18,517 nucleotides of DNA, taken from positions 1-18,517 of the forward strand of contig DGQS01000175.1 in assembly GCA_002389785.1 (NCBI GenBank), in the 5' to 3' direction. Of this stretch, positions 6,952 through 13,903 are shown piece after piece. Under the pieces are notes generated by a model. That model ran no database searches. It worked only from the letters and a program-made list of their open reading frames with translations, and was not told where the DNA came from. Made by a program: the position numbers and the translations under genes. The stretch comes from Bacteroidetes bacterium UBA4408 (GTDB lineage: Bacteria > Bacteroidota > Bacteroidia > UBA4408). Position 1 is the first letter of the stretch. Each line of letters opens with the position of its first letter.

Positions 6952-8382
6952 TTAAAAGGAAATAGGTTTTCCTTGATAAAAGTTAAGTACATTTAGTTTA
7001 AAAATAAAATCATATTTCGACTGTGCAAGTTCCGATTCAGCCTTGGCTAATTTATTTTTAGCATCGTTGTATTCAACTGAATTCAACATTCCCAAATTGT
7101 ATCGTTGTTCACTATAGGAAAATGATTCACGAAATGCAGTTACAGCTTTTTGTGTAGCCACATTTTTTTTAAATGCAGCTTGTGCATCTGAATATGCCTG
7201 CTGAATAGATTTGTATAAAGTTTTTTCGGCAGTTTCTAAATTTAATTCGGCACTTAGTTTATTTATTTTAGCCCGGTTTATTGAATTTCGAACTTGAAAT
7301 CCATTAAAAATGGGGATACTTAAATTAAATCCAAAAGACTTGTTGAGGTTGTCATTAATTTGTTTGGAGAAGGGAGTTTTTTCGTAATTATTAAGTAAAA
7401 CAGGACCTAATACTTGCTCATTAGAAGAAGTTATATAAGGTGTTGCAGCTATACCATATAGTGGTTCACCCACCATTCGCTGACTAAGCCCCGAATAACC
7501 TGTACCATAAGAACCACTCATGGTTAACTGAGGGCTTAAACTACCTTTGGCGATGGAGATTCCTTTTTCGGCACTCTTAATTTTTAAATTAGCGCTCTTA
7601 ATTTCAGGGCGATTGGCCAATGCATTTTGATAAATTGCACCAACATCTGAAAGTGCTTCAGCGCTAATATTTTCAGGAAGTAAAGGGCGTGCAATTTTAA
7701 AATTCTTAGTATCTTCCAATTCCAACAATTGCGCTAAATTTAAATAGGATATATCCAAATTGTTTTGTGCGGTAACTACCTGTACTTCTTCATTTGCGGC
7801 TTGCGATTCAATGCTTAGTAAATTCCCTTTGGCGCTGCTTCCTGCTTCAACTAATTTTTTAGTACGCTCAACTTGACTTTTAGTAAGCAACAATTGTTTT
7901 TGTGCCAACTCTAAAATTTCTGTGTCAAACAAAATTTGTAAATAAGCAGAAGCAACGTACAATGATATATCAGAAATTATTTTTTCAGTATCAAACTTAC
8001 CCGCAGCCAACATAAGTTGATTTTGCTTAATGGTATTGTAAGCTTGTAAACCATTAAATAAATTTACATTGGCTTGCAAGCTATATCGGTCGGAACGAAC
8101 TTTTTCGGTGGCAAAATTATTGGTAAAAGGGTCAATTGTTTTACCATAGTTGTAATAATTGGAAGCGCCTGCATTTACTGACGGTAAGAGTGCGGCTTCA
8201 CTCTGTAGCAAATTCCCTTTGGTTAAATCGGTTGATAAAACGCTTTGCTTTATTTGAATATTGTGCTTTAACGCATGCTCAATACATTGCTGCAAAGTCC
8301 ATGATTCTTCAGCTTTGGCAGTGAAAGCAAAAATCGGAAATAGGAGTAAAAGCAATACTATTTTTCGAAAACTGTGTTGCAT
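6952..8382 (-). CDS. TolC-family outer-membrane efflux channel
   Basis: This 476-residue protein has a signal peptide (about 1-24, ending FTAKA) and then the typical opening SWTLQQCIEHALKHNIQIKQ of an outer-membrane efflux protein. Two similar halves, each with long helices broken by short strands, follow. The strand GFNLSIPIFNGFQVRNSINRAK in the second half is characteristic, as is the helical repeat ending NVLNFYQGKPISF. It would form a trimeric channel from outer membrane to periplasm for the adaptor encoded 33 bases downstream. Together they form the outer two parts of a tripartite exporter. The exported substrate cannot be told from the sequence. The start is chosen because it gives a complete signal peptide; a -7 element lies 20 bases upstream. 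Confidence 0.93.
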   Translation of the reverse strand: MQHSFRKIVLLLLLFPIFAFTAKAEESWTLQQCIEHALKHNIQIKQSVLSTDLTKGNLLQSEAALLPSVNAGASNYYNYGKTIDPFTNNFATEKVRSDRYSLQANVNLFNGLQAYNTIKQNQLMLAAGKFDTEKIISDISLYVASAYLQILFDTEILELAQKQLLLTKSQVERTKKLVEAGSSAKGNLLSIESQAANEEVQVVTAQNNLDISYLNLAQLLELEDTKNFKIARPLLPENISAEALSDVGAIYQNALANRPEIKSANLKIKSAEKGISIAKGSLSPQLTMSGSYGTGYSGLSQRMVGEPLYGIAATPYITSSNEQVLGPVLLNNYEKTPFSKQINDNLNKSFGFNLSIPIFNGFQVRNSINRAKINKLSAELNLETAEKTLYKSIQQAYSDAQAAFKKNVATQKAVTAFRESFSYSEQRYNLGMLNSVEYNDAKNKLAKAESELAQSKYDFIFKLNVLNFYQGKPISF

Positions 8383-8401
8383 AGTTTTTTTGAATAAATA
8401 G

Positions 8402-8409
8402 CAAATTTA
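8402..8409 (-). promoter_or_regulatory. -7 element of the tolC-adaptor operon
   Basis: On the minus strand TAAATTTG (8409-8402) matches TAnnTTTG and lies about 20 bases before the TolC-family start codon. I see no convincing TTTG at -33. It is back to back with the promoter of the SiaC-like gene. Confidence 0.5.
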
Positions 8410-8441
8410 TAATAATCCTTGTACACCATTCGTTAATAATG

Positions 8442-8473
8442 TTTAATTAGTTTTCTGAAATAGGTTACATTTG
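8442..8473 (+). promoter_or_regulatory. Promoter of the SiaC-like gene
   Basis: TACATTTG (8466-8473) fits TAnnTTTG. Twenty bases upstream is TTTA (8442-8445), three of four bases of the -33 box. Transcription would start near 8480, giving a leader of about 30 bases before the ATG at 8510. Confidence 0.6.
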
Positions 8474-8509
8474 AAAAATAAATCCCGATCAAAAATTAGA
8501 ACGAATTAG

Positions 8510-8884
8510 ATGAAAAAATTAATCCTCGAGGAAGACACCGATTTTCCCGGAATTATTTTAGACAAGGAAGCCGGAATTTTTAAAATTACCGGTCGCTCTA
8601 TTCCTCATGATACATCAAAGTTTTACATTCCGGTAATTGAATGGTTTCGTGAATATTCGCTTAATCCCAACGAACAAACAGCTTTTGAATTTAAACTCGA
8701 ATATTTTAATACATCTTCTCAAAAATACATTGCCGATTTATTTAAACTGCTGGATAAGATGTTTAAAAACGGTTACAAAACTAAAGTAGTGTGGATATAT
8801 CAGCACGACGACGACGATATGCGCGACATCGGGAAAGAGTTTGATTATATTTTTGAATTACCTTTTGAATTTAAAGAATACTAA
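8510..8884 (+). CDS. SiaC-family regulatory phosphoprotein (DUF1987)
   Basis: The 124-residue cytoplasmic protein fits the SiaC/DUF1987 family, including the segments GIFKITGRSIP (22-32), FYIPVIEWFREY (38-49), the strand FEFKLEYFNTSSQKYI (59-74) and a long helix after it. In Pseudomonas aeruginosa SiaC is phosphorylated by the kinase SiaB on Thr68 and dephosphorylated by the SpoIIE phosphatase SiaA, and the unphosphorylated form activates the diguanylate cyclase SiaD. Thr68 is also threonine here (NTSS, 67-70), though numbering identity may be partly luck. A SpoIIE phosphatase gene begins about 1.8 kb downstream on the same strand; no SiaB- or SiaD-like gene is seen. The stop codon overlaps that of the converging alkyltransferase-like gene (8881-8884). 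The output in this organism is unknown. Confidence 0.88.
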   Translation: MKKLILEEDTDFPGIILDKEAGIFKITGRSIPHDTSKFYIPVIEWFREYSLNPNEQTAFEFKLEYFNTSSQKYIADLFKLLDKMFKNGYKTKVVWIYQHDDDDMRDIGKEFDYIFELPFEFKEY

Positions 8885-9219
8885 AGGCTAAGCTCTTTTC
8901 GCGGATCCCAAAAGTGCTTAGTGAAATTCAGAATCTGATCATCTTTTACCTTAACACCTTCTTTCTCGAGTAGCTGCTGCATGGCATCTGAAGTAACAAA
9001 ATGATGTTTTCCCGATAACATCCCGTTTCTGTTAACTACTCTGTGAGCCGGAACTTTTGGTTTTTGTTGATGTGCAGCATTCATCGCCCAGCCAACCATG
9101 CGTGCTGATTTTGCACTTCCTAAATAGGCAGCAATTGCGCCATAACTGGTTACTCTTCCTTTGGGAATTAAACGTGCTACTTGGTATACTAAATCAAAAA
9201 AACCCGGCTCCTGTTGCAT
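8881..9219 (-). CDS. Alkyltransferase-like protein (ATL), lacking the acceptor cysteine
   Basis: This 112-residue protein is the DNA-binding domain of O6-alkylguanine-DNA alkyltransferases. It shows IPKGRVTSYGAIAAYLG (18-34), then SARMVGWAMNAA with the arginine finger (R40), and the active-site-like VPAHRVVNRNGMLSG (56-70). The alkyl-accepting cysteine of PCHR is alanine (A58), so it cannot repair by alkyl transfer. ATL proteins of this kind bind O6-alkylguanine, flip the base and hand the lesion to nucleotide excision repair; alanine at this place is also known in a Thermus ATL. It is the last gene of the trmB-pentapeptide-ATL run, 20 bases after the pentapeptide gene. Its stop overlaps the converging stop of the SiaC-like gene. 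Confidence 0.92.
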   Translation of the reverse strand: MQQEPGFFDLVYQVARLIPKGRVTSYGAIAAYLGSAKSARMVGWAMNAAHQQKPKVPAHRVVNRNGMLSGKHHFVTSDAMQQLLEKEGVKVKDDQILNFTKHFWDPRKELSL

Positions 9220-9239
9220 TGCTCTAATTTCGAAATAAA

Positions 9240-9806
9240 TTAAACAACAACAATGTCGTAATTCAACAATAATCCTGCAAGACCGTTGTGCGAAAATTTT
9301 GCCTTCTTAATTTTGTTTTCCTCCGGATGAATTCTGTAATTAAAACTAGTACTGAAATCTGCTTTTTCGAGAATTGTTTCGAAAAATGTAGCATCCAGAA
9401 GATTACAATTTTCAAAGACTGAACTGCTTAAGTCAGCCTGTGCAAAATCGGTTTCATTTAAGTTACAATTCACAAAAGTTGTTTGCTTTAATTTCAACTT
9501 GTAAAACGAAGCTAAGTTGAGCAAACATCCGTTAAAATTTAAGGCTAACAAAAAAGGATTGCAATTGCTAAAATCACAGCCGGTTAATTTACAATTAATA
9601 AAACGTGCTGTTTTTAAACCGGTATTTTTAAACTTAACCAAACTCATATCACAGTCCTGAAAGCTGCAATCACTAAAGGTATAAGCGCCTAGTTCTGCTC
9701 CGGAAAAATTGCAATTTACAAAGCTGCAATTTTCAAATTCGCAAAGCGTTTTAAGTTCATCGGCAAAGGAAATTCCTTTGTAGTTTTTATCTTCTATTAC
9801 TAGCAT
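9240..9806 (-). CDS. Cysteine-rich pentapeptide-repeat protein (Qnr-like fold)
   Basis: The 188-residue protein consists mainly of A(D/N)LXX-type pentapeptide repeats from about 20 to 155, with F or L at the centre of each (CSFVNCNFSGAEL, CDMSLVKFKNTGL, TDFAQADLSSSVF). It should fold into a right-handed quadrilateral beta-helix. Its C-terminus, NYRIHPEENKIKKAKFS then GLAGLLLNYDIVVV, fits a known Bacteroidota subgroup; Qnr/MfpA-type proteins also end with a dimerising tail. Some relatives mimic DNA and protect gyrase, but whether this one does cannot be told. Eleven cysteines fall at five-residue spacings (see findings). It starts 8 bases after trmB and precedes the ATL gene by 20 bases, so all three are probably one transcript. 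No signal peptide is seen, so it should be cytoplasmic. Confidence 0.88.
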   Translation of the reverse strand: MLVIEDKNYKGISFADELKTLCEFENCSFVNCNFSGAELGAYTFSDCSFQDCDMSLVKFKNTGLKTARFINCKLTGCDFSNCNPFLLALNFNGCLLNLASFYKLKLKQTTFVNCNLNETDFAQADLSSSVFENCNLLDATFFETILEKADFSTSFNYRIHPEENKIKKAKFSHNGLAGLLLNYDIVVV

Positions 9807-9814
9807 TCTATTAG

Positions 9815-10510
9815 TTATAAGCTAAAACGGATGTAACAAATTTTAAATCCTTTTTCAGAAAATTTTTTTTCATAAAAGGTTTGTATCGAAAATGTTTCTG
9901 TAGGATAACTTTTTTGGACTTCAGGTATTCTGCTTGAAAGCTCAGCATATAAATCGGAGCTGTGTTGCTGCAAAGTTAATTTTTGTTCCGCTATAATTTC
10001 AAGTGTATAACGGCACAGTAATTCACTATCTGTTTTTAAATGAATGCTTCCACCGGGTTTCATAATGTTTCTGTAATGCTGCAAGAAACGGGGTGAAGTT
10101 AATCGCTTTTTAATTCGGGCAATTTGTGGTTGAGGATCTGGAAAGGTTATCCAAATTTCTTCCACTTCTTGAGGTGCAAATGAAAACTCAATATTTTCAA
10201 TACGTGTGCGCAAAAATGCTACATTATTAAGATTCGTTTCGAGAGCAGTTTTAGCTCCTCTCCAAATTCGGTTTCCTTTTAAATCAATTCCAATAAAATT
10301 TTTTTGAGGGTGATTGGTTGCAAGTCCTAACGTATATTCACCTTTCCCGCAACCAAGCTCTAGCACAAGCGGATTGGAATTGTTGAAATAAGTTGAATTC
10401 CATTTGCCTTTCAGTTTAAATTCAGGAATGTTTTCAGTGTGTTGTAGGTGGTGAAATACATTCTTAAAATTTTCAATTTCTGCAAACTGTCTTAACTTGT
10501 GCTTTGCCAT
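9815..10510 (-). CDS. trmB: tRNA (guanine-N7-)-methyltransferase
   Basis: The 231-residue enzyme uses S-adenosylmethionine to methylate N7 of G46 in the tRNA variable loop. Motifs are in order: the SAM-binding VLELGCGKGEYTLGLA (49-64), the acidic end of motif II in FIGIDLKGNRIWRGA (72-86), the catalytic ITFPDPQP (121-128) and RLTSPRFLQHY (136-146), and the LKTD segment (158-161). The FPDPQ form, in place of DPWPK of E. coli, is usual in Bacteroidota. Length and start (MAKHKLRQFAE) fit the family. It is the first gene of a run with the pentapeptide and ATL genes. A -7 element lies about 30 bases upstream. Confidence 0.96.
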   Translation of the reverse strand: MAKHKLRQFAEIENFKNVFHHLQHTENIPEFKLKGKWNSTYFNNSNPLVLELGCGKGEYTLGLATNHPQKNFIGIDLKGNRIWRGAKTALETNLNNVAFLRTRIENIEFSFAPQEVEEIWITFPDPQPQIARIKKRLTSPRFLQHYRNIMKPGGSIHLKTDSELLCRYTLEIIAEQKLTLQQHSSDLYAELSSRIPEVQKSYPTETFSIQTFYEKKFSEKGFKICYIRFSL

Positions 10511-10540
10511 TTCTTTATTTTCCTAATTTTTAATAAGGCG

Positions 10541-10548
10541 CAAAAATA
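10541..10548 (-). promoter_or_regulatory. -7 element of the trmB operon
   Basis: On the minus strand TATTTTTG (10548-10541) matches TAnnTTTG, giving a leader of about 20-25 bases before the trmB ATG. The -33 region is AT-rich without a clear TTTG. Confidence 0.5.
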
Positions 10549-10673
10549 CAGCTTAATCAATAATCATCTTTTAAATTCATGGATTTGTCTATAGTAATTG
10601 AATATTTTACTACAAATTAAACGAGCTATTGGATTATTCAGTACACTTGTAACTCCATGAAATTCATAATACA

Positions 10674-12170
10674 ATGACAGAACAAACCTCCGTAGGACAG
10701 TACCGGAAATTTAGTTTGTTTAAATATTCAAAACAGTCCTTATTTGGGTATACCTTAACCTTCATGTTGTTGTTGCTTGCCAAATTTATGGGCATTGTAA
10801 GTTTCGGATATGAGCAGCTAATTGTTGACGCAATATGGATCTATGCTTCGGTTGGAATTTTTTTATTTTGGATCAATAGTTACACCGAAATATCCGTAAC
10901 AACTCGCACCTTAATTACTGTGATTGAGTTTGCCAACTGGCTGGCTATTTTTTGGTACACCATATTTTTTCTAAACGAAATTAGAATGGTGGCCTTGTTT
11001 TTTTCAATCATTGCTTTGGTGTTTATGCTTTCACATAGCAATTTCATCACCTCAATTGCCATTACCTTATTTTTTGCAATTACTTATATTATTATCACCT
11101 ATATCTGCATCAATTTTTTGCAGCAAAAGGGACATTTTACAGAGCACTTATATTACGTGCTTGTATTTGTACCTACCGGAATATATATTTCTTGGATGTC
11201 AGAAGTGTATCGAAGACAATTATTGAAATCGCGTGCATCTGAAAAAGCCACTGAAAGTGCTAGAAAGGAATTGCAAAAAATATTTAACGAACTACGAGCA
11301 AATGAGATTGAAATAGAATCAAAAAATGCAGCGCTACAAATAAAACAAATTGAAATTGAGCGAATAAATAATAGTCTTAAAGAAGCGAATAGCGAAGTAT
11401 TTAAAAAGAACAGCGAGCTAACCGACAGCATAAATTATGCACGATACATACAAAAGGCAATAGTACCGGGTCAACAAATTATCAAGCAAATTTTTCCTGA
11501 AAGTTTTGTGTTTTTGAAACCAAAGGATATTGTGAGCGGTGATTTTTGCTGGACATGGCAAAAGGATAATTTTGCATGTATTGTAGCTGCCGATTGCACA
11601 GGACATGGAGTTCCCGGAGCAATGCTCAGCATGATCGGAGTTTCACTGTTGAACGAAATTGTAAATGTAAACACCATTACACGACCTAACTTTATTTTAG
11701 AAATTTTAAAAATGCGACTCATTAATTTGTTTCGTTACGAAAAAAATGGGTCAATAAAAGACGGTATTGAAGTTGCCCTTTGTTGCATTGATTATTCAAC
11801 CAATAAGCTTTATTTTTCAGGATCCAATAATCCATTGTATTTATTTTCCAATGGTGAATTAAAAATTATTAAAGCCGATCCAATGCCTATTGGAAATCAT
11901 AGCTATACCATTAACAAAGAATTTACGAAACATGTAATTGATGTAAAAATGGGAGATTCTTTTTACATCTTTAGTGATGGATTTGCCGATCAATTCGGAG
12001 GTAAGCAAGGTAAGAAATACATGTACAAACGTTTGCAAAATTTGTTTTTAGAAATTCATACTTTAGCACCTGAAGAGCAACGAAAAAGAGTAATTCAGGA
12101 ATTTTACGACTGGAAAGGAATAGAAGAACAGGTGGATGATGTGCTGGTGGTTGGCGTAAAATTGCAGTAA
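10674..12170 (+). CDS. Membrane-anchored SpoIIE/PP2C-type serine/threonine phosphatase
   Basis: The 498-residue protein has about six membrane helices in residues 25-175. A charged coiled coil (about 180-250, rich in E, K, N, I) follows, and then a cytoplasmic SpoIIE phosphatase domain (about 253-498). The metal-binding acids of the family are visible: D290 in VSGDF, D307 in AADCTGHGVPGAMLSM, D363 in KDGIEVALC, D435 in SDGFADQFGG and D489 in VDDVLVVGV. The stretch DSINYARYIQKAI is the usual entry to this domain in Bacteroidota. Such phosphatases act on partner-switch proteins, and the natural candidate is the SiaC-like protein encoded at 8510. The membrane part is probably a sensor. No kinase or receiver domain is attached. 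A poor -7 match (TACACTTG, 10642-10649) lies about 25 bases before the start. Confidence 0.93.
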   Translation: MTEQTSVGQYRKFSLFKYSKQSLFGYTLTFMLLLLAKFMGIVSFGYEQLIVDAIWIYASVGIFLFWINSYTEISVTTRTLITVIEFANWLAIFWYTIFFLNEIRMVALFFSIIALVFMLSHSNFITSIAITLFFAITYIIITYICINFLQQKGHFTEHLYYVLVFVPTGIYISWMSEVYRRQLLKSRASEKATESARKELQKIFNELRANEIEIESKNAALQIKQIEIERINNSLKEANSEVFKKNSELTDSINYARYIQKAIVPGQQIIKQIFPESFVFLKPKDIVSGDFCWTWQKDNFACIVAADCTGHGVPGAMLSMIGVSLLNEIVNVNTITRPNFILEILKMRLINLFRYEKNGSIKDGIEVALCCIDYSTNKLYFSGSNNPLYLFSNGELKIIKADPMPIGNHSYTINKEFTKHVIDVKMGDSFYIFSDGFADQFGGKQGKKYMYKRLQNLFLEIHTLAPEEQRKRVIQEFYDWKGIEEQVDDVLVVGVKLQ

Positions 12171-12191
12171 AGGTTAAATAAAACATACGGA

Positions 12192-12893
12192 ATGTCAGAA
12201 CACCATCATCATACAGAGCAACATTTTCAGCAATCTGAAATTATTAAGGACATTGTAATTGGAATGGCTGACGGACTTACGGTTCCGTTCGCCTTAGCAG
12301 CCGGACTAAGTGGGGTGGTTGATTCCAACAGCATTATCATTACAGCAGGTATTGCCGAAATTTGTGCAGGATCAATAGCAATGGGTTTAGGAGGGTATTT
12401 AGCCGGGAGAACCGAAATAGAACATTACAATTCGGAACTTAAAAGAGAGTACGATGAAATAGTAACGCATTACGAAACCGAAAAAAGAGAAGTACGCGAA
12501 ATATTTGCCGAATATGGATTGTCCGAACAATCGCAACATCTGATTGTTGATGAAATGGCGAAAAACGAAGACAAATGGGTTGAATTTATGATGCGTTACG
12601 AACTTGGTCTTGAAAAGCCGGATGAAAAGCGTGCCAGCAAAAGTGCCCTCAACATTGGGATCTCTTATATTGTTGGTGGAATTATTCCTTTGAGCGGATA
12701 TATTTTTGCAAGTAATCCCGAACACGGACTTATTTATTCATCCATTATCACAGTAATTTGCTTGTTTATTTTCGGATATTTTAAAAGTAAACTTACCGGA
12801 CAAAATGCATTTTCGGGAGCACTTAAAACCACACTTATTGGAGTTACGGCAGCTTCAGCAGCATTTTTAATAGCCAAACTTTTTGGTAACTAA
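12192..12893 (+). CDS. VIT1/CCC1-family iron/manganese transporter
   Basis: The 233-residue membrane protein has the VIT1/CCC1 layout. The first helix, with DIVIGMADGLTVPFALAAGLSG (20-41), carries the conserved aspartate and GxxDG-like motif. The second helix contains AEICAGSIAMGLGGYLA (55-71) with the conserved methionine. A long acidic cytoplasmic metal-binding region (75-145, rich in E and D, YETEKREVREIFAEYGLS) follows, and then three more helices (about 153-172, 178-198, 207-230). Family members take Fe2+ or Mn2+ out of the cytoplasm. Four consecutive histidines near the start (HHHHTEQH, residues 4-11) may add metal binding. It lies 21 bases after the phosphatase gene and 9 bases before the EamA gene. 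Confidence 0.92.
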   Translation: MSEHHHHTEQHFQQSEIIKDIVIGMADGLTVPFALAAGLSGVVDSNSIIITAGIAEICAGSIAMGLGGYLAGRTEIEHYNSELKREYDEIVTHYETEKREVREIFAEYGLSEQSQHLIVDEMAKNEDKWVEFMMRYELGLEKPDEKRASKSALNIGISYIVGGIIPLSGYIFASNPEHGLIYSSIITVICLFIFGYFKSKLTGQNAFSGALKTTLIGVTAASAAFLIAKLFGN

Positions 12894-12902
12894 AGCAAAT
12901 AG

Positions 12903-13790
12903 ATGGATACTTTTTTTTCGAAGTACAAGTATTTTTTGCTGTTACATTTTGTAATTTTTATCTGGGGCTTTACCGGCATATTAGGCGGTTTAATTAGTAT
13001 TCCGGCAGTTTCATTAGTGTGGTATCGAATGCTCATCGCAGTAGCCGGCGTAGTTTTATACGCAGGTATTACACAAAAATCACTTACTCTAGCCCTGCCG
13101 CAAATCGGAAAAGCAATGGCAGTAGGTTTAGTCATTGCTTTGCATTGGGTGTTTTTTTATCAATCAATTAAAAGTGCCACAGTTTCAATTGCAGTGGTTT
13201 GTTTGAGTTTTGCAACTTTTTTTTCAGCGCTTATAGAGCCCCTGTTTTTTAAACGTAAAATTTACCCCTATGAATTGATTTTTGGAATTCTGGTTGTAAT
13301 TGGGTTGATCTATATTTTTAATTTCCAACCGGGATATTCAGAAGGAATATTTTATGGAGTAATCTCAGCCTCATTATCAGCCTTGTTTACGGTGCTCAAC
13401 GGAAAATTGGCACCCAAGTATGAAGCTGTTGCATTATCGACATACGAATTATTGGGTGGTTTTTTGGGAATCACCATCTATTTTTTTTTCACTTCAAAAT
13501 TAAGTCCAGAACTATTTCATATTTCAGCATCTGATTTATTTTATCTTATCTTACTGGGAATTGTCTGTACAGCTTTTGCTTTTGTTGCAAGTGTTTTGGT
13601 GATGAAACAATTGAGTCCGTATACAGTAGTTATTTCAACCAACCTTGAACCGGTTTATACCATTTTATTAGCATATTTTATTTTTGGAGAAGAAGAAAAA
13701 ATGAATCTACAATTTTATGTAGGGACTTTATTTATTTTGCTCATTTTATTTGCAAATGCATTTTATAAGCAAAAGAGCAAGGCAAGTTGA
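12903..13790 (+). CDS. EamA-family (DMT) transporter
   Basis: The 295-residue membrane protein has about ten hydrophobic helices in two EamA repeats, roughly residues 10-140 and 155-288. The first opens with FVIFIWGFTGILGGLISIPAVS and contains LVWYRMLIAV; the second ends with the typical segment ISTNLEPVYTILLAYFIFGEEE (about residues 242-263). Members export small metabolites such as amino acids or their derivatives; the substrate here is unknown. The start is 9 bases after the VIT1-like stop, so the two are probably co-transcribed, which alone does not show a shared substrate. Confidence 0.93.
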   Translation: MDTFFSKYKYFLLLHFVIFIWGFTGILGGLISIPAVSLVWYRMLIAVAGVVLYAGITQKSLTLALPQIGKAMAVGLVIALHWVFFYQSIKSATVSIAVVCLSFATFFSALIEPLFFKRKIYPYELIFGILVVIGLIYIFNFQPGYSEGIFYGVISASLSALFTVLNGKLAPKYEAVALSTYELLGGFLGITIYFFFTSKLSPELFHISASDLFYLILLGIVCTAFAFVASVLVMKQLSPYTVVISTNLEPVYTILLAYFIFGEEEKMNLQFYVGTLFILLILFANAFYKQKSKAS

Positions 13791-13855
13791 TCCCATACAT
13801 GAAACATTTTAAAGAAATTCCATAAAATCCAATTTAACTTGGCTGAAGTTTTAAG

Positions 13856-13869
13856 CAGGAATATTCCTG
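13856..13869. promoter_or_regulatory. 14-bp perfect palindrome upstream of hemE
   Basis: CAGGAATATTCCTG is a perfect inverted repeat with no spacer. It ends 22 bases before the hemE -7 element, so it sits around the expected -33 box. This makes it a candidate operator for a dimeric regulator. It lacks a T tract and is not a terminator. Confidence 0.45.
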
Positions 13870-13891
13870 TTCAGAGCTAAATGAATAATAC

Positions 13892-13899
13892 TATTTTTG
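13892..13899 (+). promoter_or_regulatory. -7 element of hemE, almost touching the start codon
   Basis: TATTTTTG fits TAnnTTTG and ends 4 bases before the ATG at 13904. With a start point 5-8 bases past the element, the mRNA would begin at or within a few bases of the ATG, that is, leaderless or nearly so. The gene could instead be read from an upstream promoter or from the EamA transcript. Confidence 0.45.
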
Positions 13900-13903
13900 C
13901 CAC

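Noticed and set aside
8881..9219. Methylated-DNA-cysteine methyltransferase (ogt)
   Set aside because: The acceptor cysteine is replaced by alanine, so transfer chemistry is impossible.
9240..9806. A quinolone-resistance gene (qnr)
   Set aside because: The fold is the same, but the sequence does not match Qnr proteins closely enough; most pentapeptide proteins do not act on gyrase.
12399..12725. A 108-codon minus-strand frame
   Set aside because: It lies entirely opposite the VIT1/CCC1 gene, which has clear family features; the reverse frame has none.
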